From NCBI GenBank assembly GCA_009809945.1, contig WTPW01001659.1:98863-162862 (forward strand): 64,000 nt of DNA, given 5' to 3'. Origin of the DNA: Gigaspora margarita. Its lineage: Eukaryota; Glomeromycota; Glomeromycetes; Diversisporales; Gigasporaceae. Below, one piece after another: positions 25,461 to 36,775 of this stretch (its first letter is position 1; the number at the start of each line of letters is the position of its first letter). The notes under the pieces were generated by a model. That model was not told the DNA's origin. It worked only from the letters and a program-made list of their open reading frames with translations, and searched no databases. The position numbers and the translations under genes are program-made.

Positions 25461-27240
25461 ATGGAATATCATGAATATCGCAAACTAGAAAAGGCGCCGT
25501 ACCCCACGATAATAATGATTGTTAAGGCTTTGCTTGGAGACAAGAAGCTTGATATAATATTCAATAATGACCTAAAAATCAATAACATTACTAACGTTTT
25601 TCCCTTAAGCATTACCCCTGACCACTTCCTATATAATAGATACATACCGAAGATACTAAACTCACCCTGCACACTACCACTCAAATACCATATTAAAAAA
25701 CTACACTACATACGGGGTCTTATCAACTGGAAGAACCAGCAACGAATTTCGCTATGGACAGACTACAATATAAATTGGAACTGCACCTTAGAGTACTTTA
25801 CATATAATGATAGGCCCAAAGGCTAGTGTTGGGCAACGCGCGGGATTTAAAAACTCCCGCGCGGGATTTCTAATATAAGATTGTCTGGCCTGCGTTAGCA
25901 TATCATCTGGCCCGCATTAACAAATTATCCGGCCTGCTTTAACATAAGTGAGCCAATTCCTAATTAGTATTTGATGTAAATAAAAATATTATGCACGCAT
26001 TAACTTTTGATTTGTTTCTCACATATATACGTACGTACTGTACATACAGAGATAATGCGCAAACTGTATATTGAAATATAATTTTTAAATTGTCGTTATT
26101 AATAAAGTGGGAATCTATTATTGATTATTATTGAGTATAAAAGTGACTATTTGATCAGAAATTATAAGCCGATTATTTTCTTATGAGTCGTTAATAATTT
26201 TGTGTGTATATAACCTTATTACTTATAAATTTACAGTAGCACATTTATATCTCGTTATGCACCTGATTACTTATAAATTTTTATACGCTATATGATTTGA
26301 TCGTTTTGTTGGCATTTTAATTTTTAAATATAATAATATTTTAAAAATAATTTGATAAAATTAAGACAAATCTGAATTGATAAATTTAAAATTATAAGAT
26401 TAAAATGTTTTAAAAGTAGGCAAAATCTATACAGGCATTATATTTGTAATAAAATACAGTAAGGTTTATAAGAAATGATTATGATTTTAACGTGAAATTA
26501 CATTCCTGGCGATGATTTTTATATATATATTTTATTAATCGTGAAAAATTCGGAAACTCTACTCGATCCCGCGAATCCCGCGCAGATCCCGTGCGGGATC
26601 CCGCATCCCGCGCGGGATTTTTAAAAAAATCGGGATTTGCCCATCACTACCCAAGGCCCTCTATACAAGTGTTAAAGCATCTAATGTTAAGAGCTTCAAG
26701 ACCAAACTCTTCACCGAAGAACTCCCTACACACCTACTCCTGCACTTCAGAAACCCTACTAGGAACCCCAATCACCTTTGCGCACGTTGTTTTGCGGAAT
26801 CTGAGGACATCGCGCACCTTCTAACCTGCGTAACTAACCCTCTCAGTCCTAGAATAAATATCAAACGTATACTACAAGAATTAGTCAAACTTCCCCTTGT
26901 AGACCCGGATGCATTTATCTCAATCTTCCTGGACTACCACACCAGAAAGAAGATACCCCTTGGCTTTATAACGCGAAATACCTTGGCTCCTTTCCCGACA
27001 CTAACACAAAAAATCAAATATGCTGCACAAATCCACCATAGCATAATGGAATATATATACACCGAAATATGGCTACCCTCCCGACAATCACAACACTCTC
27101 AGGTGTTTCCTATACCACCGCTTATACCAGCCCCTATATTCACTCAAACTCCACCTCCCACAGTGACACGGATTAATTCCAAAATACAACAGCATATTGA
27201 GCTGAACTCTATAGAGCCGAACCTTATACTCATAGACTAG
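25461..27240 (+). pseudogene. LINE polyprotein C-terminal part, split by a MITE
   Basis: The frame 25461-25823 and the frame from about 26650 to 27240 read as one protein once the insertion and one 8-bp duplication are removed. It covers the region before the zinc knuckle, the knuckle and the C-terminal tail, about 300 residues. It resembles 15613-16712 in the older LINE in order and motif spacing. No promoter or start, as expected of a truncated copy. Confidence 0.7.
25824..26649. mobile_element. hAT-like MITE, 826 bp
   Basis: Ends TAGTGTTGGGCAA / TTGCCCATCACTA. The 8-bp target CCCAAGGC follows the right end (26650-26657) and precedes the left end with one extra A (CCCAAAGGC, 25815-25823). 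Sub-terminal GCGCGGGATTT/AAATCCCGCGC repeats occur at both ends. The interior is AT-rich without a transposase frame. Confidence 0.85.
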
Positions 27241-27483
27241 AGGTCTACGACCAATCTAGCAAAGATTAGGTCGAGAGTAAATGATGAATATCTAGCTCTT
27301 ACCCCTATTTCCCCTAGCTTAGTACTTTCTATATGTAATTATATATGTATACAACTTACTAAATTTAATAAAGGATATAGAGGATAGACCTCTCTTTAAA
27401 AAAAAAAAAAAAATGGTTGAGTAATAAATTCAAAATTCAAATATGTATAGCTAATGAAGTATGCATATACCATATAACTCATA

Positions 27484-27723
27484 CAGGGGGGTCCCCAAAA
27501 TTCCGGGTCGGGATACGTCGGAGTGCATCGGAATCATGGTCGGCTGGATCGGAATTGATCAATTTTGCCCCATGATCATAAAAAATTTTACTAATAAATC
27601 ATATACATTTAATTAAGTAAAAAATGCCCAGCTGATAATTTTGCTGTAGAACCTGCTAACAACTAGGCCTAAACACCGACCTAGATCCGACGCATCCGAC
27701 CCGGAATTTTGGTGACCCTCCTG
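27484..27723. mobile_element. Inverted-repeat element (CAGGGGGGTCC), 240 bp
   Basis: Left CCCCAAAATTCCGGGTCGG and right CCGACCCGGAATTTTGGTGA are paired. The element is bordered by TA, and just outside by the 12-bp direct repeat TATACCATATAA (27466-27477, 27732-27743), present once in sister units. The duplication length therefore leaves the superfamily open. Related copies: 47133-47276 and split halves at 48408 and 49103. Confidence 0.75.
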
Positions 27724-27759
27724 TAAAATTCTATACCATATAAGCATATTTCGTGAGAA

Positions 27760-29206
27760 GAAACCAAAATTCGATCTCCGACACCGGTCCGGATCGCTAA
27801 TTTTTGAAATTTTATTTCAAGATTTCCCAATAACTAATTACTCAATTAAGCACAGAAAATTTTTTTATTTTTAATCCTATACTTTTATAGAATCAAAATA
27901 AAATAAAATTCAATGAATTCGATGGATGACCGTCAAGAAATCTTTGCTAGAAGTTTAAAAAAAAATATTAAAAAATCAGACGAATTTTTTCTTATATTTT
28001 AAACGAAGATTTCTCAACAAAAATTCGATGAAAATTTTTTTTAATTTAATCCTATAAATTCAAAGAATTAAAATAAAAAATAGTAAACAAGCAGTTATCG
28101 AGAAATATGTTTAAACTTTGAACGAATATTACTCGATGATTATTACCTTCAAATTCTATCAAAAAATAATTTTTTTTTAATTCTGAAACAGATAAAAGAA
28201 ATTTTGATCGAATTTGATTAGCTAAGTGGCGAGTAATCTTTGTTCAAAGTTTAAATATCTATAAAATAAATCTGTGGTCAAAATTTTTTTTATCTTTTAA
28301 TGAATATTTCTCGACAACTGCTGATTTAAACTTTGTTAAACTGGTTTTTTTTTATTTGTTTCTATGCATTCATATAATTAAAATAAAAATAATTTCATTG
28401 AATTTAGATAGATAATTATTGAGAATTTATATTAAAATTTAAACAAAAAAGTTCAATTTAACATTTCTTTAAATTTTTTTTAAAAAACTAACCGAAAATT
28501 TCTCAACAGTTATCTATCCAAATTCGATGAAAGTTTTTTTTTTTATTTTAATTCTATAAATTCATAGAATTAAAATAAAAAAATTTTCATCGAATTTGGA
28601 TAGATGACTGTTGAGAAATGGTTCATTATAAGATCAAAAAAATTTTGACGCAACTTTTATTTTACAAATGTTTAAACCAAAGATTACTCGGCACTTACCA
28701 AACCAAATTCTCTTATTTTAATTATATATGCTCACAGAATCAAAATAAAAAAAAACTTTGATATAGTTTGATCAGGTAATTATCGAGTAATATCCGTTCA
28801 AAGCTTAAACATCTATAAAATAAAAGCTGCGGCTAATTTTTTTTTTTATCTTTTAATGAAAATTTCTCGATAGCTACTTATTTAATTAGCTAAATTAAAT
28901 TATATAAACTCATAGGATTAAAATAAAAAAAAATTTTGTCGAATTTGAGTGGATGTTTGTTGAGAAATCTTCGCTTAAAGTATAAGAAAAGAAGAAATTT
29001 ATTAGATTTTATTTTTCCAAGATTTTCTAATATTTTTTAAACCTCTTGCAAAGATTTCTTGACAGTCATCCATCTGAATTCAATGAACCTTTTTTGTTTT
29101 TATTCAAAAAAAATTTGCTATGCTTAATTGCGTAGTTATTGGAAATCATCGCGATCCGGACCTGATGTCAGAGATCGATCTGCTGAATTTTGATTTCTAT
29201 TCATTT
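27760..29206. repeat. Palindrome-built block 1, 1.45 kb
   Basis: The two ends are inverted: CGATCTCCGACACCGGTCCG near 27773 pairs with CGGACCTGATGTCAGAGATC near 29157, and pairing continues inwards (CCCAATAACTA / TAGTTATTGG). The interior is a string of shorter palindromes of the form TTTTATTTTAATYCTATR / ATAGAATTAAAATAAAA, flanked by TCGATGAAAATTT/AAATTTTCATCGA and GAGAAAT/ATTTCTC. No coding potential. It lies on the 3' side of copy 4. Equivalent blocks are at 34381, 41045 and 50125. Confidence 0.8.
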
Positions 29207-29744
29207 CGAGGCCTTACGCGTGATTTAGAACGCACAGTAATTCAAATTATTATACTGATTTTGTGATAAAAAAGTTATAATTACTAAAGACTTCCCTGTG
29301 GATACATATTGGGGGCATGCTATTTTGAGACGTTCATGCGCGTTATTTGGGCCTTCTTTAAAAAAATGGAAATTTCAAAATAACTTTCATGTGTATTATT
29401 ACGCGTTTATACGATAATGTACAGTTTATAAAAGCTCTTTAAGCTTTTCTATAGCCTACTCTAAGCTATATTTTAACATGAAAAAAAGAATAATAATGCA
29501 ATTAGTTCTAACCATCAGAAAAAAAAGTGGTTCTCTTTTAAAAGCAAATTTTTATAAACTTGTTAAAATATACATATTTTTTGCTATCTACAATTGTATT
29601 TAAAGTTAAAAAGAAACAAAATTCTACCAAGCAAAAGATGGTTTGCAAAGCATAGGTTGGTTAAATTTTAGATTCTACGAATGTATTTATATAACTGGTA
29701 ACAAATAAATACAAATTTGATACAGATATCGATCACTGTACAGT

Positions 29745-29910
29745 CAACATCTTAAGTGCAAACCCCTTAAGTGCAAAATTCCTATTTTAATTACCAATTA
29801 TATTTTATTATTATATATCTTAAATTATTCTATCGGGGTAAATTTTCTAAATGCAAAACTACTAAGTGCAGTGATCCCGAATATTTTGCATTTAGGGACA
29901 TAATTGTCAG
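29745..29910. mobile_element. Old AAGTGCAAA inverted-repeat element
   Basis: CAGTCAACATCTTAAGTGCA on the left and TTTGCATTTAGGGACATAAT on the right are imperfectly inverted, with inner AAGTGCAAAATTCC / TTTGCAT pieces. Copies sit at the same place in other units (36450, 43325, 52560, and 56215 in part), so it pre-dates the duplications. It resembles the younger element at 47968. Confidence 0.5.
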
Positions 29911-30206
29911 TGCTGACACAATTAGCATAATACTGTAATACTGTATTCACTATAATCACTGCAATTAAAATATATAGCAATAAAAAAATTTATATTTTAT
30001 ATAAACTATAATAGTAATAGGTTTTATGGATAAAAAAAATTTGCATGCAAAGGAATGAAAAAATTATATTATAATAATGTCACCTAAATCTCGAATATAA
30101 ATGCCTTAACATGATTTGTAGAAAAGATGAAAAAATAAACATTGCGAGAAAATATAATCATAAAAAGGGGATAATTGGTGCACAAAATCTAATCAAATGC
30201 TTTCTT

Positions 30207-31779
30207 TTATGTTGATTTTTCTGTAACGTTTCTAACTATTTGAAAAACTTCATAATCTAGGTCTGTAAATGAACCTACCTTTGCAATTTTAGCGTAACTT
30301 TTTGTTTTAAGTTCCCAAAATTTTTTACTGTTGTTTGGAACGCGTAAATCAGGACCTTCTCCGAACCATGGGCCGTATTCTTTATAACAACCAATAGCAT
30401 AATCGCTATTATCACGATTAATATGTGATACTGTTGCATTTTTGAGATCATTATAATCGAACGAAAATATGAAGCTGTCTGTTGTTTGTACATATATATC
30501 TTCACTATTCCAATTGTATGGATTGTAACCACCAATAAAACGAACAGAATTTTGAACTTTCGCAATAGTAATTGTTGCCCCTTTGTTATCACATTTTCGA
30601 TGAAAAGCTTGTGAAGAAAGGCCATCTAGACTACTTCGAAAAAGAAGATTAAATTTGTAATGAGATCCTTTCGAAGTCATATCATCTATAGTTTTTTTAT
30701 CTATCCATTTTGTTAATAATAATGCAATATCCTTGTTAATTAACTCAGAGTCAATTTTAAAGTTGCCCCATCTGATGAGAAATGGGTTGTATGACGGTTT
30801 GGTATCTGAATCTAAAAAACAAGTTAATATATCCTCAATTAGATGTTCTGAAAGAAGGTGCTTATATTTCCATACTTCAGGCATGAGTTTCTTGTGATCT
30901 ATCTGATAAAATCTAATGAGTTCAATTAATTCAGATAATGTCTTGTTTAATACATTAATGTCTTCATTTTCACTTAATTCAGATAATTTATTGTTTAATA
31001 CATTAATGCCTTCATTTTTATCATTTATTAGGGGTGAATGGATAATTTTATTATTTTCAGACGTTGTATGTTGGGCAGTTCCCCAATCAATCAGCTTTTT
31101 CCAGATAGCACATTCTTTCATATCGAGGTTATCACATTTAATAATTAATTTTAGTGCATCTTCCTTTAATGAAAGGAACTCCTCTGAATCAAACAGTAAA
31201 TTAGGCTTTTCGCAAATGGTTTCCAAATAAGTTTCATTAAGTTTGTTGAATTGTTTATACTCAGTAAACTCAGTAATAAAATGAACCATTTTAATGGGAC
31301 TTTGTTGTAAGAATTTACAACTATTTTCGATTAAAAATTCTTGAATAAAGTTAGTAAGTTTTTGAATTAAAAGTTCATCTGCGGCAACTAGAAGCTCTAG
31401 GATTATTTCATCTTTTTGGCTATTCAAATCAACTATTCCACAATACAAAAATCTATTTAAATATGTATAAAATATGGAGTTAGTATCCTAAATGGTTGTT
31501 ATAAAATTTAATAAATTATACTTACTTAAGAATAATATTAAAAGTTAATGCACTTATATTAGGTTTGGATAAAACAATATAACCATCTTTTCTTTTAACC
31601 CATTTATCAGATAATGCCTCATGAAAATAAGGTGATCTAGTACAAAGAATTACAGAATGTGCATGAATTGATTCAACATTTGGTTCATACCCAACGGTAA
31701 TAATTGTGTCATAGCGTTCTTTTGTCTCATATAGGTTTTTAAAATTTTCAGCTAGGTCTTTAGAAAATGTTTTGGCCAT
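30207..31779 (-). CDS. BTB-BACK-TLDc protein, copy 4 (intact, 499 aa)
   Basis: Exons 31526-31779 and 30207-31452, with a 73-nt intron (AA|GTAAGT ... AATAG|A) that falls inside a Lys codon. Residues about 20-125 form a BTB/POZ domain (YDTIITVG, HAHSVILCTRSPYF), the usual dimerisation and cullin-3-adaptor fold. BACK follows to about 235 (LVAADELLIQKL, CDNLDMKECAIWKKLIDWG). A Glu/Asn-rich linker with an internal duplication lies at about 221-256. TLDc spans about 318-494 (NLLFRSSLDGLSSQAFH, GGYNPYNW, GPWFGEGPDL, DYEVFQIV). TLDc proteins elsewhere are tied to oxidative-stress protection and V-ATPase; the role here is unknown. The start is the MAKTFSKD ATG shared by all copies. A substrate-adaptor role is inference. 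Confidence 0.88.
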
Positions 31780-31850
31780 TATGCTATCTTCTATTCAATA
31801 TTGTATATTACGACAACAAATTAAACAGATTAAAAGCCAGGATTTATGAA
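31780..31850 (-). promoter_or_regulatory. Conserved 5' flank of the BTB-TLDc genes
   Basis: On the coding strand the stretch TAATATACAATATTGAAT followed by AGAAGATAGCATA lies just before the ATG and is kept in copies 3-7. The conservation could reflect promoter function or simply recent duplication; no transcription start can be placed. Confidence 0.3.
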
Positions 31851-32307
31851 GACATTGCTTATATATTTGGTTTTCTAGATTTTATTTTGTTATCTTGTGT
31901 ATCCGAGCCGCCATATTCCTATTTTTTTGAGAAAATTGTTGTTACACATCACGAAATTATCCGAACAAAACAAAGCGAGACGACAAAGACGGAATTTCAA
32001 TTCCAGAATTGATTATAAATTCATTGTACGAATAAGGTCACATACTTACATTTAATTCGCCATGTTAAATTTTTAATCTTTTTATTGATTATTCTATTTT
32101 TAGGATATATCTTCGAAGAATTGACTTTTGTTTTCAAATCTAAAAAACTCAATATTTTATTAAGCTAATGTGTAATAAAAGTCATATTGTATATAATTAA
32201 GAACAAATACTTTAAATTTAATTGAAATCTTAAAATCAACCAAAAAGTGTCGAAGGGAGGTTTTCCTAGTCCATTTCCCATTTTGCCCAAAGTTCTCGTG
32301 ATACATG

Positions 32308-32938
32308 CAGTGTTTAAAATTGGGCTGCGGATTCTGCGGAGCGCAGGCTAAAAATTTAATCCGCAATTTTTTTTTAAGATTATATGCGGATTCCGCAAAT
32401 ATGGAAAAAAAAGTTCCGCAGAATTTCCGCATATTGTAGATATTTTTTTTGTTCCGCAGGTTTAATATTAGGTAAATCTGCGGGCATTTATTAAAAAATT
32501 TATTTGAATCTATATGCTAAAGTCAAATAGGGAACGTATGCTAATCACAATGTTCTACAATTGACTTCGTATAAGCAAATGATAGGAATCAGTTGTATAA
32601 AGTTTAAAATAATTACATATTTCAGGCAAAGAATAATTTGGCTAATGTTTTATCAAGTTTTCTAGAATTCACAGTAATAGCTATGAAGCTATACTGTATA
32701 CTTGAAAAACTTTTCATTACTGTCTTATCGTATTTAATACTCCCTGAGCTTTGTCAATTATTATATACGTATATACGTACGTACGTACGTAATTCTGGAT
32801 TTTGATCTTTACTGTATTCGGATTCCAGGTAATGGTAAAATTGCACAAAATAAATTTTATTAAATAAAATTTTATTTCCGCATATTAAAATATTAAATGT
32901 ATTCCGTATAAAATTTTAAAATTCAATTTTAAACATTG
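32308..32938. mobile_element. hAT-like MITE, 631 bp
   Basis: Ends CAGTGTTTAAAATTGG / CAATTTTAAACATTG, with the perfect 8-bp duplication GATACATG (32300-32307, 32939-32946). The sister unit near 39650 shows the empty site (GTGATACATGTATATTGAGG). Sub-terminal TGCGGATTCCGCA-type repeats. No transposase frame. Confidence 0.9.
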
Positions 32939-33109
32939 GATACATGTATATTGAGGATCCGATCCTCTTTAACCGGCAGCTTACTATGATAACGCTTGCC
33001 AAATAACTGTATATTATATAATTTTTCACTTAAACCACATCAATGAGATTTAATGGAATTTGCGAAATTTTAAACTTTGGATCTCATACTAAAATCCGAC
33101 CGTAAAAAG

Positions 33110-33340
33110 TCCATACTTTTTTAATGCTGGTTATTCGCTATCGGTAAATTCTACGCAGTAGTTTTATGTGATAAAAGCATTTAGATTTTGATGTAGGTTT
33201 TGGCCTTGCTTATAAATTTGCCCCATTAGTTTCATTAGCTTCATCAACAGTCATCGGTTTATTTGAACATTACATCAAAGACATTTCGTATTCACTTACT
33301 TAATAGAAAAGAAATTAAAGATCATGGTGAAGATTGAAAT
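33110..33340 (+). pseudogene. Relict plus-strand exon, unit 4 copy
   Basis: The same segment as at 24727, with frame-breaking changes (GCAGTAG stop, one lost base before GCATTTAG, an inserted ATTAGTTTC repeat). Still readable: FDVGFGLAYKF and SSTVIGLFEHYIKD. Confidence 0.45.
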
Positions 33341-33674
33341 TTTGTTTTGCTCCATTAAAAGAACTTTTAATAATTGATTATGTTATTAAATAGGCTGGAA
33401 TAATGAATTTTTAATTTAGTTTTTTGAATTCTAAGTTCTGATCATGAAAATGAAGATCATGGGAGTGACACTTCGCATCGTATTAATCATCCGCTATTAA
33501 ATTTTATCCAATAAATTCAAGTACTCTGTAATTACAATGATAAAATTATAAATGTTAACATATAGAATTGAAAGTACCATTTTTCAGATATATAAAATAT
33601 TTATATTCAAATCGTATTCTTTCTAGTTTTCACTATATAAATATTTCTCTTTCGTTTATTCATAGCCTCTATAG

Positions 33675-34202
33675 TGTTAGAGGCGGAAATCCGGGCCGGC
33701 GTCACGGGGGCGGACAACCACCAACCACCAAGACCAAAGAAACACCTCACGATATACCCAATGTGAGAGGCGGTACGATTTGGCAAGGCTAAGGCGTATC
33801 GGGTATAAGGTGAGTACACGGGACAGTTTATTTTATTTAACGAGGGACACAGAAACCAAGATCGGTTTCTTTATTTACAGGACAAGATCTAACAAAAAGA
33901 ATCAAAGCTCTTGCCGCTCAATAGTACATTTCTCGTTCATTTTATACTATTTCACTTCTAATGGGATTCCTAATTTTTGTCCTCAATCCCACAATTTTTC
34001 TTTATCGAATGGCAGAATCACGCCATATCGAATCTTCTCTCGATCTTGCATTTAATGTCCTTCCCGATTTAGTCGATTTCATTCAATCGATGGGCTGTGC
34101 GCAAGAACCCGTTTTCTAACGGGTGATCACGGTACCTTCATGGGAACTCCGGCAAAATCGTCGTCACGTGGTTCCGACCGATATCCAATTCTACCTCCAA
34201 CA
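33675..34202. mobile_element. Solo LTR, 528 bp
   Basis: It begins TGTTAGAGGCGG, ends CTACCTCCAACA, and is flanked by ATAG on both sides (33671-33674, 34203-34206). Sister units read TCTATAGCATTGTTAAT without it (for example near 25214), which proves the insertion. It is more GC-rich than its host. The 4-bp duplication is shorter than the usual 5 bp. A recombined LTR retrotransposon is the best reading; no internal region is present. Confidence 0.85.
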
Positions 34203-34380
34203 ATAGCATTGTTAATATTCTAATTCAAAAAACTATTCTTATGCTTTTTTCATTATTTTTAAAAATTGCAATTTTTAAAGATTTAACAGTCCGAAATATT
34301 GATAATTCATCAAGTTCTCTATTAAAATACGCGTAATAATGAGAAAACACTAACTCTAAAGGTTTATACAATATAAGCGT

Positions 34381-34806
34381 TTCGAGAAATCAAAATTTAG
34401 TAGATCGATCTCCGGCACCGGTCCGAATCGCTAATGATTGAATATTTATTTTAAAATTCTAGCGATTTTCCAATAACTACTCAAATAAACACAGAAAAAA
34501 ATTTTTTTTATTTTAATCCTATATTTTTATAGAATCAAAATAAATAAAGTTCAATGAATCCAGATGGGACCGTCAAGAAATCTTTGCTAGAAATTTAAAA
34601 AAAAAATATTAGAAAATCGGACGAATTTTTTCTTATACGAAGATTCTCGACAACAAATTCGATGAAAATTTTTTTTATTTAATCCTAGAGTTCAAAGAAT
34701 TAAAATAAAAAAACAGTTAACAAATTTAAATAAACAGTTTCGAGAAATATGCTTAAACTTTGAACGAATATTACTCGATGATTATTACCTGATCAAATTC
34801 TATTAA

Positions 34807-34872
<66 letters not shown>

Positions 34873-35940
34873 CTGAAACAGATATAATCAAAATAAAAAA
34901 TTTTGATCGAATTTGATTAGCTAAGTACGAGTAATCTTTGTTCAAATTTTAAGTATCTATAAAATAAAGCTGCGATCAAAATTTTTTCATCTTTTAATTG
35001 AATATTTCTCGACAACTGCTTATTTAATTTGTTAAACTGTTTTTTTTGTTTTTATTTGATTTTATGCATTCATAGAATTAGAATAAAAAACATTTCATTG
35101 AATTTAGATAGATAGTTATTGAGAATTTATATAAACATTTAAACAAAAAGTTCAATATAACACTTCTTTAAATTTTCTTAAACAACTTTAACCAAAATTT
35201 CTCAACAGTTATCATATCCAAATTCGATGAATATTTTTTATTTTTTTTTAACTCTATGAATTCATAGAATTAATATATAAAAAAAACTAACAAATTCAAA
35301 TCAGAACTATCGAGAAATGGTTCATTGTAAGTTCAAAAAAATTTTGACCGCAACTTTTATTTTATAGATGTTTAAAGTTTGAATTAAGATTACTCGGCAT
35401 TTACTCAATCAGATTTGATGAAATTATTTTATTTTAATTATACATGCTCACAGAATCAAAATAAAAAAATTTTGATATAGTTTGATCAGGTAATTATCGA
35501 GTAATATCCGTTCAAAGTTTAAACATCTATAAAATAAAAGCTGCGGCTAAATTTTTTTTATCTTTTAATGAAAATTTCTCGATAGCTACTTATTTAGTCA
35601 AACTGTTCTTTATTAAATTCTATGAACTCATAGGATTAAAATAAAAAAAATTTCATCGAATTTGGATGGATGGTTGTTGAGAAATCTTCGCTTAAAATAT
35701 AAGAAAAGAAGAAAATTTGTCATGTTTTATTTTTCCAAGATTTTCTAATATTTTTTAACTTTTAGCAAAGAGTCATCCATCCGAATTCAATGAAAAATTT
35801 TTATTTTTATTCTATAGAAGTATAGGATTAAATAATAAAAAAAAAAAATTTGCTATGCTTAATTGCGTAGTTATTGGAAATCATCGCGATCCGGACCTGA
35901 TGTCGGAGATCGATCTGCTGAATTTCTATTCATTTCGCGT
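34381..35940. repeat. Palindrome-built block 2
   Basis: Second copy of the block at 27760, with the same inverted ends (GATCGATCTCCGGCACCGGT near 34401; CGGACCTGATGTCGGAGATC near 35892). A run of about 59 T at 34810-34868 replaces the T8-9 seen in the sister copies; this may be real slippage or an assembly artefact. Confidence 0.8.
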
Positions 35941-36627
35941 GATTTCAGAACGCGCACGCGCAATAATGCAAATTATTATACTGATTTTGTGATAAAAAAG
36001 TAACAATTACTAAAGACTTTCCTGTGGATACATATTGAGGGCATGCTATTTTGAGGCGTTCATGCGCGTTATTTGGGCTTTCTTTAAAAAAATGGAACTT
36101 TCAAAATAACGTTCATGTGTATTATTACGCGTTTATGCAATAATGTACAGTTTATAAACGCTCTTTAAGCTTTTCTATAGCCTACTCTAAACTATATTTT
36201 AACAAGAAAAAAAGAATAATAATGCAATTCTAGTTCTAACCATCAGAAAAAAAATGGTTCTCTTTTAAAAGCAAATTTTTATAAGCTTGTTAAATATACA
36301 TATCTTTTGCTATATATTCACAAGTTAAAAAGAAATAAAAATCTACCAAGCACAAGATGGTTTGCAAAGCACAGGTTGATTAAATTTAGATTCTACGAAT
36401 GTACGTATATAACTGGTAACAAATTTGATACAGATATCGGATCACTGCACAGTCAACATCTTAAGTGCAAACCCCTTAAGTGCAAAATTCCCGCTATAAA
36501 TGCAAGTTATTTTAATTGCCAATTAAATTTATTATTATCTTAAATTATTCTATCGGAGTAAATTTTCTAAATGTAAAACTTTCTAAGTGCAGTGATCCCG
36601 AATATTTTGCATTTAGGGACATAATTG

Positions 36628-36775
36628 TCATTATTGCACGGGTCTTATGTGACAACCCGTGCTTTTTTCATTTACTTATTGGCACGGGATTGTTACGTCA
36701 GACACCGTGCAATAAGATAGTTATTATATGGATTATTCACTACATATCCATACAATAACTATAATGTACCGACAC
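36628..36775. mobile_element. Small insertion with TTATTGCACGGGT ends
   Basis: Present here and absent from units 4, 6 and 7, where ATAATTGTCAG continues directly. TATTGCACGGGTCT near the left pairs with AGACACCGTGCAATAA near 36700-36715, and GCACGGG repeats lie inside. It replaced about 25 bases of host. Class unknown. Confidence 0.5.

Larger units (their letters stand above)
25387..27414 (+). mobile_element. 5'-truncated LINE, younger copy
   Basis: The host text TTTGAGTAAT at 25377-25386 recurs as TTGAGTAAT right after the poly(A) at 27417, giving a short target duplication. The uninterrupted unit (for example at 40856) shows the empty site. It encodes the last part of the LINE polyprotein, with the zinc knuckle CARCFAESEDIAHLLTC near 26778-26828, and ends in AATAAAGGATATAG, GACCTCTCTTT and A16. 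The frame is intact apart from the hAT-like insertion at 25824. Confidence 0.85.

Noticed and set aside
27760-29206. Regularly spaced repeats resembling a CRISPR array
   Set aside because: The repeats are palindromic, variable in spacing and sequence, and lie in a eukaryotic genome with introns; there are no uniform spacers.
34810-34868. 59-base T-run as a retroelement tail
   Set aside because: Sister blocks have a shorter T-run at the same place within continuous palindromic text, so it is slippage or assembly expansion, not an insertion.
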